A stretch of DNA of 64,000 nucleotides from Cranoglanis bouderius (GCA_023630585.1 CM042560.1:5000001-5064000); one strand, 5' to 3'. Positions 39,100 to 56,325 are shown, counted from the stretch's first letter. Numbers and translations are program-made. The notes: generated by a model from the letters alone, not told the origin.

Positions 39100-39281
39100 C
39101 AAACGAGCGTTCGGTTACCTGGATACGGGATGCAGTTGAGCGCAGTCCTGTGTAAGACACTTTGCTCCATTCTTTCCCGTGCGTGCCGCTGTCGAAGGCA
39201 CAGCTGTTCATCATCCTCAAGACCAGCATCCTCTTAACCTGACCCGGCTCACGGGATTTCGAACACCCCAGGTTTAATTCG
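39100..39281 (+). other. sstr3: Inferred sstr3 non-coding first exon
   Basis: A locally GC-richer, non-repetitive block ends in TTTAATTCG|GTGAGT, a strong splice donor, and is preceded by a long pyrimidine/CA-rich stretch as in TATA-less promoters. It is on the same strand as the sstr3 coding exon, whose acceptor needs an upstream partner. The 5' limit is arbitrary. The 18-kb intron this implies has no transcript support here. Confidence 0.4.
39130..39237 (+). other. Possible upstream ORF in sstr3 leader
   Basis: ATG to TAA, 35 codons (MQLSAVLCKTLCSI to SSRPASS), wholly inside the inferred leader exon. If transcribed it could reduce sstr3 translation. No similarity to known proteins was noticed. 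Confidence 0.3.

Positions 39282-42398
<3,117 letters not shown>

Positions 42399-42440
<42 letters not shown>
42399..42440. repeat. (GA)n microsatellite
   Basis: About 20 GA units with an AAAG interruption. Confidence 0.95.
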
Positions 42441-42667
42441 TGTGTGGCAAGCAGATTCATGATGTGAGCAAAGAGATTCCGAAAAGTTTTGCACTAGACA
42501 CTGGTTTAACTCAAGCAATCTAAAAATCGAAGGAGTCTTGGGGACAGTCTGATTGTTTGCTGCCACATCACCACTTTGGTCAGCTTTCACACTTATGAAA
42601 AGAAATTACAAAATTAAAAGAATTTAACTGAATTAGAGAACGATTGACTGAACAATTTAGGGGGCTG

Positions 42668-43989
<1,322 letters not shown>

Positions 43990-44320
43990 TTTTTTTGTTT
44001 TGTTTTTTTGTGGAAAACTACTTGAATTGGCGAAATCGCAATTGCACAAAATTGTTTTGCACAGTAGTGATGTTTGTTGGTAAATGAGACCTTTTAGCTG
44101 TACTCATGTTCGACGCACATGAATCGAAGAGGGCTTTGACTGAATGCATGAATTGTGATGACGTCACATGACACGTTTTGGCTCAAATCTGTGGAAAATC
44201 TGTGGTAATTTCAAAAAATTGCGAGCTCCTCCGAATGTTACGGAGTTTCTTTGATTTTGCGTTAATTTCTGCGATCGCAAAATGGCGATCCTGGAAAAAT
44301 CCTGGAGGGACTGCTGTATG
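43990..44320 (+). repeat. Dispersed element, copy A
   Basis: Shares TACTTGAATTGG, GTTCGACGCACATGAATCGA and GTGATGACGTCACATGACAC with 51798-52110 in the same orientation. An unnamed teleost repeat; the ends are not clear. Confidence 0.8.
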
Positions 44321-45430
44321 GCAGACGCTCCACATGAACATTCATTTATTTTTAAGTGCATAATTGTTTCTATTGTTTCTATTGTTTATGTAACATTTTT
44401 GGAAGGAGTCTCCAGTGTCAGACGTAACCTTACATTTTCCAACATGGGAAAGTCTTGAGGACTTTCGAGCTGTTTTTTTAAGACAGGATGGGTGAATGAC
44501 AGGAACTAACTTGCTTTGCAGACATTCCAACATTAAATGTAACTATAAATGGATAAAGTGAAATGTTGTTCTTTAGACGTAAATGTTGGCAAATTGCTAT
44601 GGTAAACATGGAGAAAAAAACACTTCAGGATGCTGTGTGTTATAGGAAAATAATGAACTTCAGGGTGGTAATATTTTCTTGCAGAAGCACTGTTGCATTT
44701 TGGTACATTCCTATTTATTTATTCATTTGGTTCAGACTGCGTTTATGTTGCAACATTTTCTCCATTTGTAAACAAAATCCCATATTAATTTGGCCTCAAA
44801 ATGTCCTAGTTGGTGGTTTATATAAGACAGGCAAGACAGAGCCACAGCAGAGTGGCGCATGAGGCTCTTTTCTACGTTTCTTTATTTTACCATCGTTATC
44901 AGCAACTCACTATTGTGTGTGTGCCATTTCAAATGCTAAATCTACAAAAAGGCACATGCAGAGATTCTATTAAATAATCTCTGTGAAGCTGACGCTGGCT
45001 AATAGTCCTGCAACCTAGCAGTAATAACACATATGAGGTACATTTCCATTCCTAATTCCATTAAGCCAATTATTTTTGGCTTTGTTCTGCTTGTTTCTTA
45101 TCTTTTTTGCAAGTTTTATGGCCCTAAATGTACACAAAATAGTAAAAACAGTATTTTCCTGACTTCAAGTGAAGGCTCTTCCATTTCTTAAAACCCATTT
45201 CATCCACTTACACTATTTATGTTGCTCCACTTCAGTATAAGTAGGCTACTTTACCCCATGACTAACTAAATACAGCTCAGTGAAATCAGAACAAATTTAG
45301 AGGAAAAGTTAGAGGCCGGTGTCTGGTGAAAACTAATTGAGTAATTACTTATTTTTTTATATCTAAAATTGAGACAACTAATCTGAAATTGTTTTACATC
45401 TGAGGGATTTTTGAACAGTTATGTTAGCTA
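44321..45430. other. Inferred sstr3 intron, nothing recognised
   Basis: AT-rich sequence without recognised features. Confidence 0.4.
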
Positions 45431-46240
45431 TGTGAACACCTCCTCCATTATCGAGAAATATAACATTAGCTGGCTAACTAACGTAATGCTTAATGCCAAA
45501 TGCTTGTGGGGTTTCAGTAGCTGGCTAGGTTTGTTAATTAGCTAGCAAGCTAGCTATCTCATGTTAATTCATACATGTTTCTAGCTGTGTAATTAGCTAA
45601 CTAGCAAGAATATACTTTACACATTATCCTTAATGTTACCTATAAATTGTAGAAGCCCTTAGATATATTTAACAGAACAGAACAGGTCATGGCTACCAAA
45701 TATTACAAAAGTGACATTTTAAGTTTAGTTTGTCTAGCTCACTCAGCTCGCTCTTGGCTTACGTGTATGTTTGCGCAGGTTTGATGTTGAGCTGTGAAAT
45801 GTCGATATGTCAGCAGGTTTTAGCTTGGAATGGGACACCAGTCCATCACAACACAAAGTTGTAGGTAGTAAATGTGAATCAAGTAATTGATGCTTTATTA
45901 CCACCCGAATATCATATAATTAACTGAACTGCTTAAAAACCCTCAGTGTATTCTTCAATTATTAATATTAAAGCATATTATTTATTAAGTACAATGAGGT
46001 TATTAGTACCTACGGCGAAATTAATAGGAAAGGCGTGTAGCTACAAAAGTGTCAAAAAGTTGTAAATTGTGTTGGCCTGGTGGTTATTTCTACCCAAACA
46101 AAATCTAGAGACTATACAGTATATGGTAGGTAGCTAGCTAGCTCATGTTAGCTATCAAGCAAAGATGCCACTTATACACATTATCCTGAGTGTTACCTAT
46201 AAGACAAGACACACTACTGTAAACTTGTACAACTGTGAAG
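45430..46240. repeat. Degenerate GCTAGCTA-rich duplicated region
   Basis: TACACATTATCCT-AATGTTACCTATAA-type strings recur near 45620 and 46174, each after AGCTAGCTAGCT-type runs. Between them, 45825-45860 has GACACCAGTCCATCACAACA, a scrap of the long SINE. Confidence 0.5.
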
Positions 46241-46969
46241 TCATTACTCACTTAATCATAGCTCAATTTGCTATTTCAAATGAATGAAATTTGAGCCATG
46301 TGTTTGCTCGTCTAAAGAAACTGTTTGCTTTTAAGTAGGCATAGTACAGTCTCCAGTTTGAAAATAAACCAAGAAATCCAGTCATCCTACAATTATGTTG
46401 TGGATGGCAAGGGTATACGGTACGTATCTCCCATTCCCATGCTAAGACTTTAATTAAAAATGTCTGTCAATAGATTTTATGTCTGTCAACTAGCTTTAAG
46501 CTGCTTATTCAAAATGTGGGCATGTTTGCTTCAGACTACAGCACTTTTTTTTTTTTTTTAATTAAATCAAAGGCTCGCACTAGAAATGACCCGATCTCAA
46601 ATTAGTAATAAAGCAGTATATTTTGTATTAAACCCAGCACATGATTTTCTGTATTTATATAAAAATTTAAAATTTGAAACGCACAGTCTAATCTTGTTTA
46701 CATTGAATAAGCCTACTGCTGATCAAGTTCCGGATTTCTCGTCTTGGTAACAAGTCCGACAATAGCTTTGAAGGGTCCAGGATCATCAAATCAACTGATT
46801 GCCAAATGTCCAGTCCAGCTACTCGGTAATTCACATACAAAGAAAATTCAAACCGTGTCCATGTGTGTAGTATTCATACATGCAGGTCCTGAAGACAAAG
46901 GACGCAAGGTTTCCGAAAATAAACTTCCAAGGTTTTTTCTTTTTTGCCTTTTTTTAGCTTTCACAGATG

Positions 46970-47003
<34 letters not shown>

Positions 47004-47700
47004 GAGTGAATAAGACCAGACTTCCCAAAAATAGTAAAAGACAAGCTAAGTGTGAACACACTCCGAAAGCAAAGTTCACACATTCCACTATCGAATTTTT
47101 TCACAGCACTGGGAAACATCAATCATGCTGCATCTTTGAGGAATCACGGTCTCCCACATTCACTCAAACAGCATCCATGTTCTTCTTCACATCACCCATA
47201 CTGTAAGATTGCTTTACACTCACGAGCATTTACATTCAAACTATGGAGAACGCTACTAATCGGATCATCACATCCGCAGCTGAGGCTCGAACCCGAACCC
47301 CAGCTGCACTGAACTCCTCAGCCCCGCTAAGGCGCTCGGGGGCAAACTGGTTGATGACACTCGGTCTGTTCTTTCATGCTAATCGTCTGCATTAGGCAGC
47401 CGCCCCATTACGATCTGAACAGCGCTTCAGTCATTTACTCTGAACTTGCTGTCCATTAACATTACGGCGACCTCTTAGGAGCTAATTTCACATTAAATGA
47501 GACAGAATGTACTGTCTGCTGTGCCAGTTCTTTTCCTATGAGACAATGTCCATGGGTTGGCTTTATGGGAACATCCTGGCCCCTTGGAGAGCATTTTTGC
47601 AGATGAGGATTGCAAGGCAGGTTTGTTGTTGTACGTAATTACAGTGGAGTGCCACAATAGGCACCAAAGAGCTCGGAGCTGAACCATGCAATCACACAGA
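46241..47700. other. Inferred sstr3 intron; candidate conserved block
   Basis: A poly(A) run lies at 46969-47000. 47310-47690 is repeat-free with balanced composition and no coding potential, a good candidate for a conserved non-coding element. Confidence 0.35.
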
Positions 47701-49586
47701 GCATTCAGAGCAATCTACCAGGTGTTTTTAATGCAGCTTCCCTATACAACTTCAGGGAAAGATTTTCCCAATCTGGCACTGTGCTGTGGACGAAAGTCTG
47801 TTTGTAATTGAGTGATGAATCTAAAGAACTTCTAAGTTGTTGGTACACATAATAAGTTAACACAGTTATGTAAAACAGATTAAGGCACCACAAATAGAGC
47901 TCAAGCAATGTCCTAATGGCAGGTTTTCTTATAAATACCTTTCACAGAGTGCATATAGTGTGTTTGCACTAGGGATGTAACAGAATATGAATACATTATT
48001 TGGATAAATTTGGATTATTTAATAGATAATGTGTTCTAAATGGATACAAATACAGATAGAAATATGAGGTGCACTATTATGTGCTCAGACCAGAGGTGAG
48101 CAACAAGGGACCAATGACACAACAATCAAGTTATGAGAGCAGGAGTTTTTTAGGTTCATGTGGGTGAATCAGTCAGATATGAAGCCTGCTGGACAAACAA
48201 AGACTACATTCATTACCACAAACATGCAGCGCTGCATGATGCATTTATAGTGTTCATTCATCCTTAGTAACTGCCTGGTCAGGGTTAAGGTAGTTTGGTA
48301 GATGTTGATATTTTGTGAAATAGAGTGAACTAAATTTGTTAATTTGGAGTGGAATTAAACACAGCCCTATGCACATCTCTAGTTGAGACCAATCAGGAAA
48401 TTTCCAGACCGCCATTGTGAAGTCTAAGACAAGTCCAAGACCAGGACTAGCTGAGGTCGAGTCAAGGCAGAGTCTTAAGGCAGTTGAGGTCAAGTCCAGA
48501 CAAGACAAATACAAATGGCAATAAGTCTGAGACCGAGTACAAGTCAATACAGAAAATCTCAAGACCTACAACACTAGTAGTAGGGTTCATATTTTACTAT
48601 GTCATGCCCACTTCAGGTTAAAATCTCAATATAGATAGATATACTTGGAGCACTAAACAGATACAGATAGTGTCATTGCGTTTCACCATCAGAGTGCACG
48701 TGTTGTGATTTCACCCCCATTGCTGTGAAACACCTAAATTAGTTCTGGTGCAAATGGTCGCCTTTATAAGTCACATGATTGGTGAGTCCAACGGTGTGCA
48801 ATTAAAGTGTCACATGATCCCAATATAGATATACCTATTTCTGTAAGGCTTAAAAGTCTGTTAGAGAACATAAGTAAACAAATGGCATCATGAAGACCAA
48901 GGAGATCTCAAAACTTGAACAAAATTCGGACAAAGAAGCAGTCATGGTTTGGTTATGCAAAACTTTAAATATCCTGTGAAAAATCCATAATTAAAATTTG
49001 GAAAGAATATTGTACAACTATATGGCTGCCCAACAAAAGTTTGCCATTTATATTGAAATCATGTGACTTTAATTGCATGTAGGCGGACTATCTGTTTCTA
49101 ATACTTTTTTCACATATCCCATCTTGAGGAAGCTGTTGTTAAGGGGCGGTCACACTAGACTTTCAGCATGCGAAAAATTGACTTCCATTCATACGCATGC
49201 GAATGCTGGAAACCGGAAACGCAAGCTTCATGCAAAGAAGTTTCACATTTCGCTGCGTTCCAAAGTTCAACTTTAGTGAACTCTGACCGAATTCGTATCA
49301 CGTGAAGACGTGTGACCGATAGAAGATCGGCATGTCATGGCGTGACCACTTCAGAAAATCAAGCAACGATTATAGCGGTGTTGTACCATCTCGTTTATGC
49401 TTTTTTTTTTATTCAACACAACTTTAAAAGAATATAAAATCAGCACCAAAAGAGAAGTTGCCTGAATTGTGATGTCGTTGCACACAGGAACAGATGGTAT
49501 ATTTTAACGTTGGCATGTGATGTCATAACTGGTTTCCGCAGCAGTCTCCAAAGAAACTTCACATGCTGAATGTCTAGTGCAGGGTC
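47701..49586. other. Inferred sstr3 intron with old repeat fragments
   Basis: 48420-48560 contains AAGTC/CAAGTC-rich DNA like 22020-22145. 48590-48680 resembles 31240-31370. No gene was recognised. Confidence 0.45.
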
Positions 49587-49589
49587 AGC

Positions 49590-49735
49590 CATGATACAGT
49601 GTCCCTGGAGCAGAGAGTGTTAAGGGCCTTACTCAAGGGCACAACAGTGGCAGCTTGGCAGTGCTGGTGCTTGAACCTCCAACCTTCTGACCAATAACAT
49701 AGAGCCGTAACCGTTGAGCCATCGCTGCCCCTCTA
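49590..49735 (-). mobile_element. tRNA-derived SINE (minus strand)
   Basis: The reverse complement begins GGCAGCGATGGCTCAACGGT (A-box TGGCTCAACGG) with B-box GGTTCAAGCACC, then GTGCCCTTGAGTAAGGCCCT. It lacks the usual 3' tail. Confidence 0.8.
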
Positions 49736-51642
49736 ATTTAGGCAGTTTGTGGCAACGGGGGGTGAATACTTATACAATTATAACTTTTACATTTATTTAT
49801 TTGTTAATAATTCTGCAAACCATATTGATATTTCCCATCACTTCAATATTATTGGCTCTAATGTATAAATTGTAGGACAACAAAATGTGGAAAAGTTTAA
49901 GGGTGGCCTGGGGTTTGGGGCAAGTCACTGAAACTACCTTTCACAGATTTTGTGTATGTGTGTGTCCAAAATGTAGTGTAGTCATCAAAGTCACCCAACC
50001 TTCATTCTCACATATCCATCCACCAAACACACACATATACCCCCAAGCAGTTTAGGATTGAAAGAGAGGTGTCACCTCCTCCTAACCCTTCATCGCCATG
50101 GCGACATGCCAGCTCCAGTGAAGGCCTGAAAAGGCCAAAAGGAAACAGGAACAAAGGGCAAGATTGGGTACTTCCTCTTTGTGTCTGCAGGAGATTAGGC
50201 TTGTATCTCGGGACACTTTTCATTACGGCTGCAGGTGAGAGGACAGGGCAAGGGCTATCAATTCCTAGTAAGGAAGCCATAGATGAATGGGGTGGAACAA
50301 ATGATAGGAGGTCTTTATAAGAACGAGAACGGAAGGGGGGGAGGTGTTTTGTGGGATAACGTATGTGTTTGGGGTTGGGGTTGGCGTATCTGTTTAACAG
50401 TTGGTGAGAAACCATTTCGTCTCTGTTTCCAATAAGGCATCAGATCATAAATGGAGTTTTTTTTTGCACACCATTTTTTCGCTTCTTGTTGTTTTGTGGA
50501 TGTGCTTCACAGCACACGTTATTGTCTAACATTGGATAAAACACCAAGATCCCTCTTGGGCTTGGTGATCACATTTGCCAATTTATCCCATAGCTATATA
50601 AAGAATATAGCGTGTATACGTTCATATATGTTCATTCATTTTCACTCAACATTATAATCTTCTTTCAGAGTGACAGCTAGGTCTGATATTAATTGTGATA
50701 TTTTAGATACTAAAATTTAATATCTAACAGTAGTTCGACAATGAAACTTGGGTTAAGCAATGGATGATATCACAAGGCCTCATCAGTGGCATAATAAAAA
50801 TGAAGCCGGCCCCCATTCTTTCATTTTATTAGCTGCCTTTGTTAGGTGCCTTTTTAGTGCATGTGTCATCCTGGTTATATTTACCATTGGTGTGTATATA
50901 TATATTAATTGAATCCAATAATATTATTACTTGCTATTATTAGTTTTAAGGGACGTCATTGGCATTCATCTTCCTGAGCGAAAGTAATTCGACTTGCATT
51001 CAAAACATTCCTGCTGGTCATCCCTGCTGCTGTAATGAATGGGAGCCAATCAGTGGTGCAGGGTCTCATTATTTGGAAAGATATTCTCAGTCAATAGCAG
51101 ATCGGTTGAACCCGCAAGGCAGACATTGTCACAAAGCAGCTTTATAGAAATCCAGGTTCAAATCTAGATCCCTAATGAGCAAGGCTGAGTTGACAGAGGC
51201 GAGAGAATATGGAAGAAATCTAGTGACTGAAAAAATAGACACTGTAATGGAGAAAAGGTGAACCGAACAAACTGTGGAGAACATGTGTAAAACGTTAGAT
51301 GGTTATAAACATATTGTAAACAGGAGTTTGTATATGAGCACAAAACATGTTTAGGTGCAACAGCTTACAATCACGACAGTAGGTAAGATTATTGTCTGCA
51401 CTAGAAAGGTGAATCATGGTACAATTAACAAATAAGAAAGACAAATAGTAACAGAAGTAGGAGTTGAGCACAATTTTCTTTTCTTCACATCCCCTCCTTG
51501 TGTGGGTCCTCAATCTGGAAAGGATAATGACAGAGACGTCCTTATTTTATGAAGCATCTCTTTAAATGAAAGAAGTGACGACACTTATTGATGACTTACA
51601 GCTGTATCCGCACAGCTGCATCGCCTGTCATGAGGCATTACT
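49736..51642. other. Inferred sstr3 intron; repeat-poor blocks
   Basis: 50040-50340 is GC-richer and contains the symmetric TCGCCATGGCGA at 50093-50104 and the exon-like unit at 50191-50234. 50740-51140 is another repeat-poor stretch. No coding similarity was recognised. Confidence 0.4.
50191..50234 (+). other. Exon-like unit, possible alternative leader exon
   Basis: Forty-four bases bounded by a pyrimidine tract ending GTGTCTGCAG and by CTGCAG|GTGAGA. On the sstr3 strand inside its inferred 5' UTR intron. Could be a chance pairing of sites. Confidence 0.2.
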
Positions 51643-51643
51643 C

Positions 51644-51734
<91 letters not shown>
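51643..51734. repeat. (GT)n microsatellite
   Basis: About 45 GT units with one TTT interruption near the start. Confidence 0.97.
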
Positions 51735-51736
<2 letters not shown>

Positions 51737-51797
51737 ATCATGTTTATGGCCAGACAGTAAAAATTTTCAAAGCTATATTGTTTGATACTATTTTTTT

Positions 51798-52110
51798 GTG
51801 CTTTTTTTTGTCGAAAAATACTTGAATTGGTGAAATCACAATTGCACTAAATTGTTTTGCACGGTCTGTCGCAGTGATGTTTGTTGGTAAATGAGCCCTT
51901 TTAGCTGTAATCATGTTCGACGCACATGAATCGAAGAGGACTTTGACTGAACGCACGCATTGTGATGACGTCACATGACACGTCTTAGCCTAAAGCTGCG
52001 GAAAATCTGCGGAAATTTTTTAAAAATTGCAAGCTCCTCTGAATATTGCGGAGTTTGCTTGATTTTGCATTAATTTCTGCCATCACAATATCGCATAATT
52101 CCGTAGGGAC
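51798..52110 (+). repeat. Dispersed element, copy B
   Basis: Same orientation as 43990-44320, roughly 85-90 per cent alike by eye, with an extra GTCTGTCGC segment. Confidence 0.8.
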
Positions 52111-52721
52111 CGCTTAATAGTAACTCTGCCTCACGTCACGTCACACCACTCCATCGCTGGTTATTTTCTATTATTGTGTTTTATTCCTGACGTTTTTTGT
52201 ATTTTTCACTTTTCAGATACAAGTCAGATACAACAGACATTTTTTTTACATCTCTCCATATTGGATTATATATCACTGCAAAGTATCGAAGTCAATTTCC
52301 TTATGTGACATAATGATCTGTGCTGAAATATGTCTTGAAATGCTGGATTGGTTCATCAGCAGTTTTCTCAAAAAATGATTTTTTTTTTTTCCTCAAAATG
52401 ACTTGCCACTCACCATATGCCTTTAAAGGAGATACAGCTACATAATGTCACACACTGGTTCATAGCATCTAAAGATTTTGAGTAGTCTTGATTTTACATG
52501 ACAATTTATCCACAAAACTGTGTTGAATGTATTTGTCAAACGTGTTTTCAATAATTTCATAAAATAATGTTTATAATAAACTCGCATATGAAAGTCCATT
52601 GATCATTTTGTGTGTTGAAAGAATAAAACAAAAGAAAAAATCTGACTTGCTTAAAAAGTGTACTTTTGTGACATTTGCATATTTTAGTTTTACGGATTTT
52701 TTTTTTTAAAGAAAATTGTAA

Positions 52722-52755
<34 letters not shown>

Positions 52756-53344
52756 TTGTATCAAAGTATACTTTCAAAAAGTAACTTTGTACTAAATTAT
52801 TTATACAAAATAACTTTGATGCAGGAAGCACCTGAGTAAGCTCACTTCTCTCCTCAATTCCTGAACACTTCCAGACATTTGATATGTCCTTGATGATGGC
52901 AGACTTCGATTATTTTCTGAAGGACACAGGACACAAGAGTCAAGTATACATCAAGTAGAGTATTGAGAAAACCCCAGGGACGCTAATAATCTAGAGGAGT
53001 TCAAACTAGGAAAGAGGAGAACTGGAGAATAAGGAAATGAGAAACTCAATACGGCTTAAAAAAGTGATTGTCAGGGTGGACAGAAAGATTCTGTTTAATT
53101 CCATCTCTTGTCAGATTTAAGATGGTGTTAGACTTAGAATTAGAGCAGTGTTGTATTATTAGTTGTCAAGTTGTATGAGATGATCCCAATATAACCTTGG
53201 CTGAATTCTATAACAGACAGTGCGATAATGTGTTCTCCATGTCAGATTACACAGTATGATGAAGACGTTCTAACAATAGACCTGCGATTAAAGAAATTAA
53301 GAAATTATGAAGAAATGAAAGAAAAAGAAGAGATTAAAGAAATA
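52111..53344. other. Inferred sstr3 intron, nothing recognised
   Basis: Includes a poly(A) run at 52726-52753. The rest shows no gene or element signature. Confidence 0.4.
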
Positions 53345-53640
53345 ATGTACCGCTTATCCTACACAGGGAGCCTGGAGCCTATTCAAGGGAACTCAGGGGA
53401 CACCCTGGATGGGGTTCCAACCCATCGCAGGGCACAATCACACACACATTCAAATGCCAATCAGCCTACAATGCATGTCTTTGGACTGGGGGAGGAAACC
53501 AGAGTACCTGGAGGAAACCCCCGAAGCACAGGGAGAACATGCCAGCTCCACATACGCATAGCTCCGCAGGGTGTCACAAGCCCCCAACCCCAGAGGTGCA
53601 AGGTAACGTGCTAAACACTAAGCCATCATGCTCCCCTAAA
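53345..53640 (-). mobile_element. Long tRNA-derived SINE (minus strand)
   Basis: The forward strand reads CGCTTATCC, ACACCCTGGATGGGGTTCCA, GACTGGGGGAGGAAACC. The reverse complement begins with an A-box-like TGGCTTAGTGT. Same family as 62695-63030. Confidence 0.8.
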
Positions 53641-54927
53641 TAAACATCTAATATCTAATAAGTAATTTTTTTTTAAACATAAAACATTTCACTAATTTGA
53701 TTGGTCGAGAGGCGTTCCAAGAGTGCTTATATTTAGTGTAGCTGCACTTGGATGTTTCACTGTGCCTATCAGTCCGCTCATTAGTGTTCGCTACATACAA
53801 TTCCACTTCCTAGTTCAAAACAGGTACTACGGTAATGCGACATCATCAGCGGACATGGCAAGCAATAATTTTCAGGAATATAACTTTTGACTTCAAATAT
53901 GAAAGCTCATCAGGTGGAGATGAAAAGGATGAAGTTCATCAGAAGCACCTTTAACAGGAATGTACAAATCAATGTTAGCTAGCTAGCTGACATCCTATAA
54001 AGTGAATGTGGTTTCTTTAGGATTTATTTGCGCTAGCGGAGCGAAAATAAACAGAACATTTGGGCATATTGTGTCCAAAATGTCACATACTCGACGTTAA
54101 TTTCTTGTTTATGGAACTGTTGTATAAAAGCAATATGGCACAATTATGCTGTTTTACTGAACATCAGAATGGTCGTGAGCGGCACGATTGCAAGTGCGAT
54201 ACTGCTTAATTATGAGATATATTATACAATATATTATATAATATTAACAGAATTATTAAGCCTGTCTCCACTTTCAAGATAAGTTCAGATAATGTTCTAA
54301 AAAAGATTGATTTCCAGTGCTTGCTAGCAACATTAATAATTTTGTAGCTGCAAAATAGCGAACATCGGACACCAAGTTTTCCTCGTCCATCTGCAGCTAA
54401 TCACTTAAATTTGGTGTGAGTGGAAATTTGTGTAATTTTGATTTTTTCGCCCAACTGTTCATCTGATTATATGAATTTTAACCACTCCAATATCCAATTT
54501 ACATAAGTATTCAGACCTTTTATTCAGTGCTTGGATTATAACTGTGACCTTTTATTATGCTGTGCTTCTGCACGCTATTATTTGAGTGGATTTATTTATT
54601 TATTTTTAATTCCTTCCATATCCTCCCAAACTCTGGTTCGTCTGTGAACTGAACTATTCTTTGAGTGCAGAAGGCTCTGTGCATGAATGAAATGCAATAC
54701 CTCTCAAAGAACCAATAAAACTGTCCAATTAAAGTCAAGTGCAATACAGACATATTGCAGAATCCTACAGTATGAACAGGTTCATTCAGATGCAGCGCAC
54801 TGCAGTGGCAGCTTTGGTCCTTTGCGTGAAGTGCTGTCGCTTTCAAACCTGGAATAAAAAGCTATATGAGACCATTAACTCATATTATGCAGTCAAAGAG
54901 GTGTTTGAGAGCGTACTTCAATCATGG
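53641..54927. other. Inferred sstr3 intron, nothing firm
   Basis: No recognised gene. A short open frame at 54770-54930 ends at a TGA overlapping a GTGAGT; it has no known similarity. Confidence 0.4.
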
Positions 54928-54934
54928 TGAGTGT

Positions 54935-54980
<46 letters not shown>
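54928..54980. repeat. (GT)n microsatellite
   Basis: About 25 GT units with early interruptions. Confidence 0.95.
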
Positions 54981-54983
<3 letters not shown>

Positions 54984-55300
54984 GTTGTGCTATTTTTTGA
55001 GAAACCAGATGTCAAGATAGAAAATGTACCTTTGTGGTTGGCTAAATGTTAAACAAGCCACTAAATTCCTTTTTAGTAAGTGTTTGTGTGTGGGCATGTT
55101 TTTATATCTTGGTGGGGACCAAATGTCGCAACAAGGATAGAATTATCCTTTTTTTGGTTTGGTTTGTGTTTAAAAAAAAAAAAAAAAAAAAAAACTACGC
55201 GCCAGAAGGTTTCCTTTTGGTTACTGAGGGTAGATTTTTAGGGTTAGATTTAGGTATAGGCATAGCATTAATTAGCTTCATTAATAATTATGTCATTGGA

Positions 55301-55302
<2 letters not shown>

Positions 55303-55361
<59 letters not shown>
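55303..55361. repeat. (GT)n microsatellite
   Basis: About 29 GT units. Confidence 0.97.
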
Positions 55362-55362
<1 letters not shown>

Positions 55363-55682
55363 TTTTGTGCTGTCATCCTGGTATCAAATACATTTATTTA
55401 TCTTCTCTTCATATCTTCACGTCAGCAGCTGTTCATGTCTTTTATACTTCTGCATTTCCCATCAAGCGACAAAGTCGAGGCAGAGAGTCGTTCTAACAGA
55501 AATGACTACATTCCCCCCGAACATGATGGGCTACATATTCAATTTGTCTTTCTTTCACATTCAGGAGCTGAACAGTACCACTTTTGACAGAATTTCATTG
55601 TAACAGCTTTCTCAGCTTTATTGCTTTCTGAGTCTGAATGCTCACCTGCCAGCCGAGGTCCCTGCCCCCGGGGAAGCTACAT

Positions 55683-55706
55683 AATAATAATAATAATAAT
55701 AATAAT
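55683..55706. repeat. (AAT)n microsatellite
   Basis: About 8 units. Confidence 0.95.
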
Positions 55707-56149
55707 CACATTGTTAACCTGCTTCATTTGCATTTTACTGAGCTTCAGAGGCCACATCAGCATAAAATGGCAAGACACCCAAAACCAGCCAGTGGTTACT
55801 GTGTAAAGAATAGTACATAATACCTGTAGGCTGTTATTCCAGTCCCTCCATTTGAAGGAAACTGGAAAATAGGATAAACGTAAAAGGGAGTTGTTTTTTT
55901 CTGTAATTATAATATGCAAAAATTCTGAAGTATTACATCTTCCACTTGAAAAACTCGTAAACTGATTGGGCATAAGCCTACTTTTTCACTGGTTATTAAA
56001 TGTAACTATAAATGGATAAAAAATTTGAGGTGCTGTTCTTTAATTTATACAGTCTATTGAATTGTCTGTTTATTAGGTGCATTTAGTATAGCTTTCCTAA
56101 TAAAATGGAAACTTCTGGTATGTTATTTTTTTCCATATAAATAAAATTT

Positions 56150-56325
56150 CAGATGGGGTGCCAAGCCATCACAGGGCACAATCGCACACACATTCACACA
56201 TCCATTCACACACTACGGACAATTTGGAAATGCCAATCAGAATACAACACATGCCTTTGGACTGGGGGAGGAAACCGAGGTACCCGGAGGAAACCCCCAA
56301 AGAACAGGGAGAACATGCCAATTCC
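56150..56325 (-). mobile_element. Long tRNA-derived SINE, partial (minus strand)
   Basis: Contains CAAGCCATCACAGGGCACAA, TTTGGACTGGGGGAGGAAAC, GGTACCCGGAGGAAACCCCC. The tRNA head is missing. Confidence 0.75.

Noticed and set aside
50008..50415. 135-codon minus-strand open frame
   Set aside because: The longest unassigned frame in the intron, but Pro/Ser-rich without a recognised domain. The local GC rise explains the lack of stops.
54739..54930. Possible small exon ending at a GTGAGT near 54930
   Set aside because: The donor-like GTGAGT is followed by the (GT)n tract and no acceptor or protein similarity supports it.
55046..55603. 185-codon plus-strand frame
   Set aside because: Interrupted by a poly-Lys (A-run) and a (GT)n Cys-Val tract; no coherent domain on either side.
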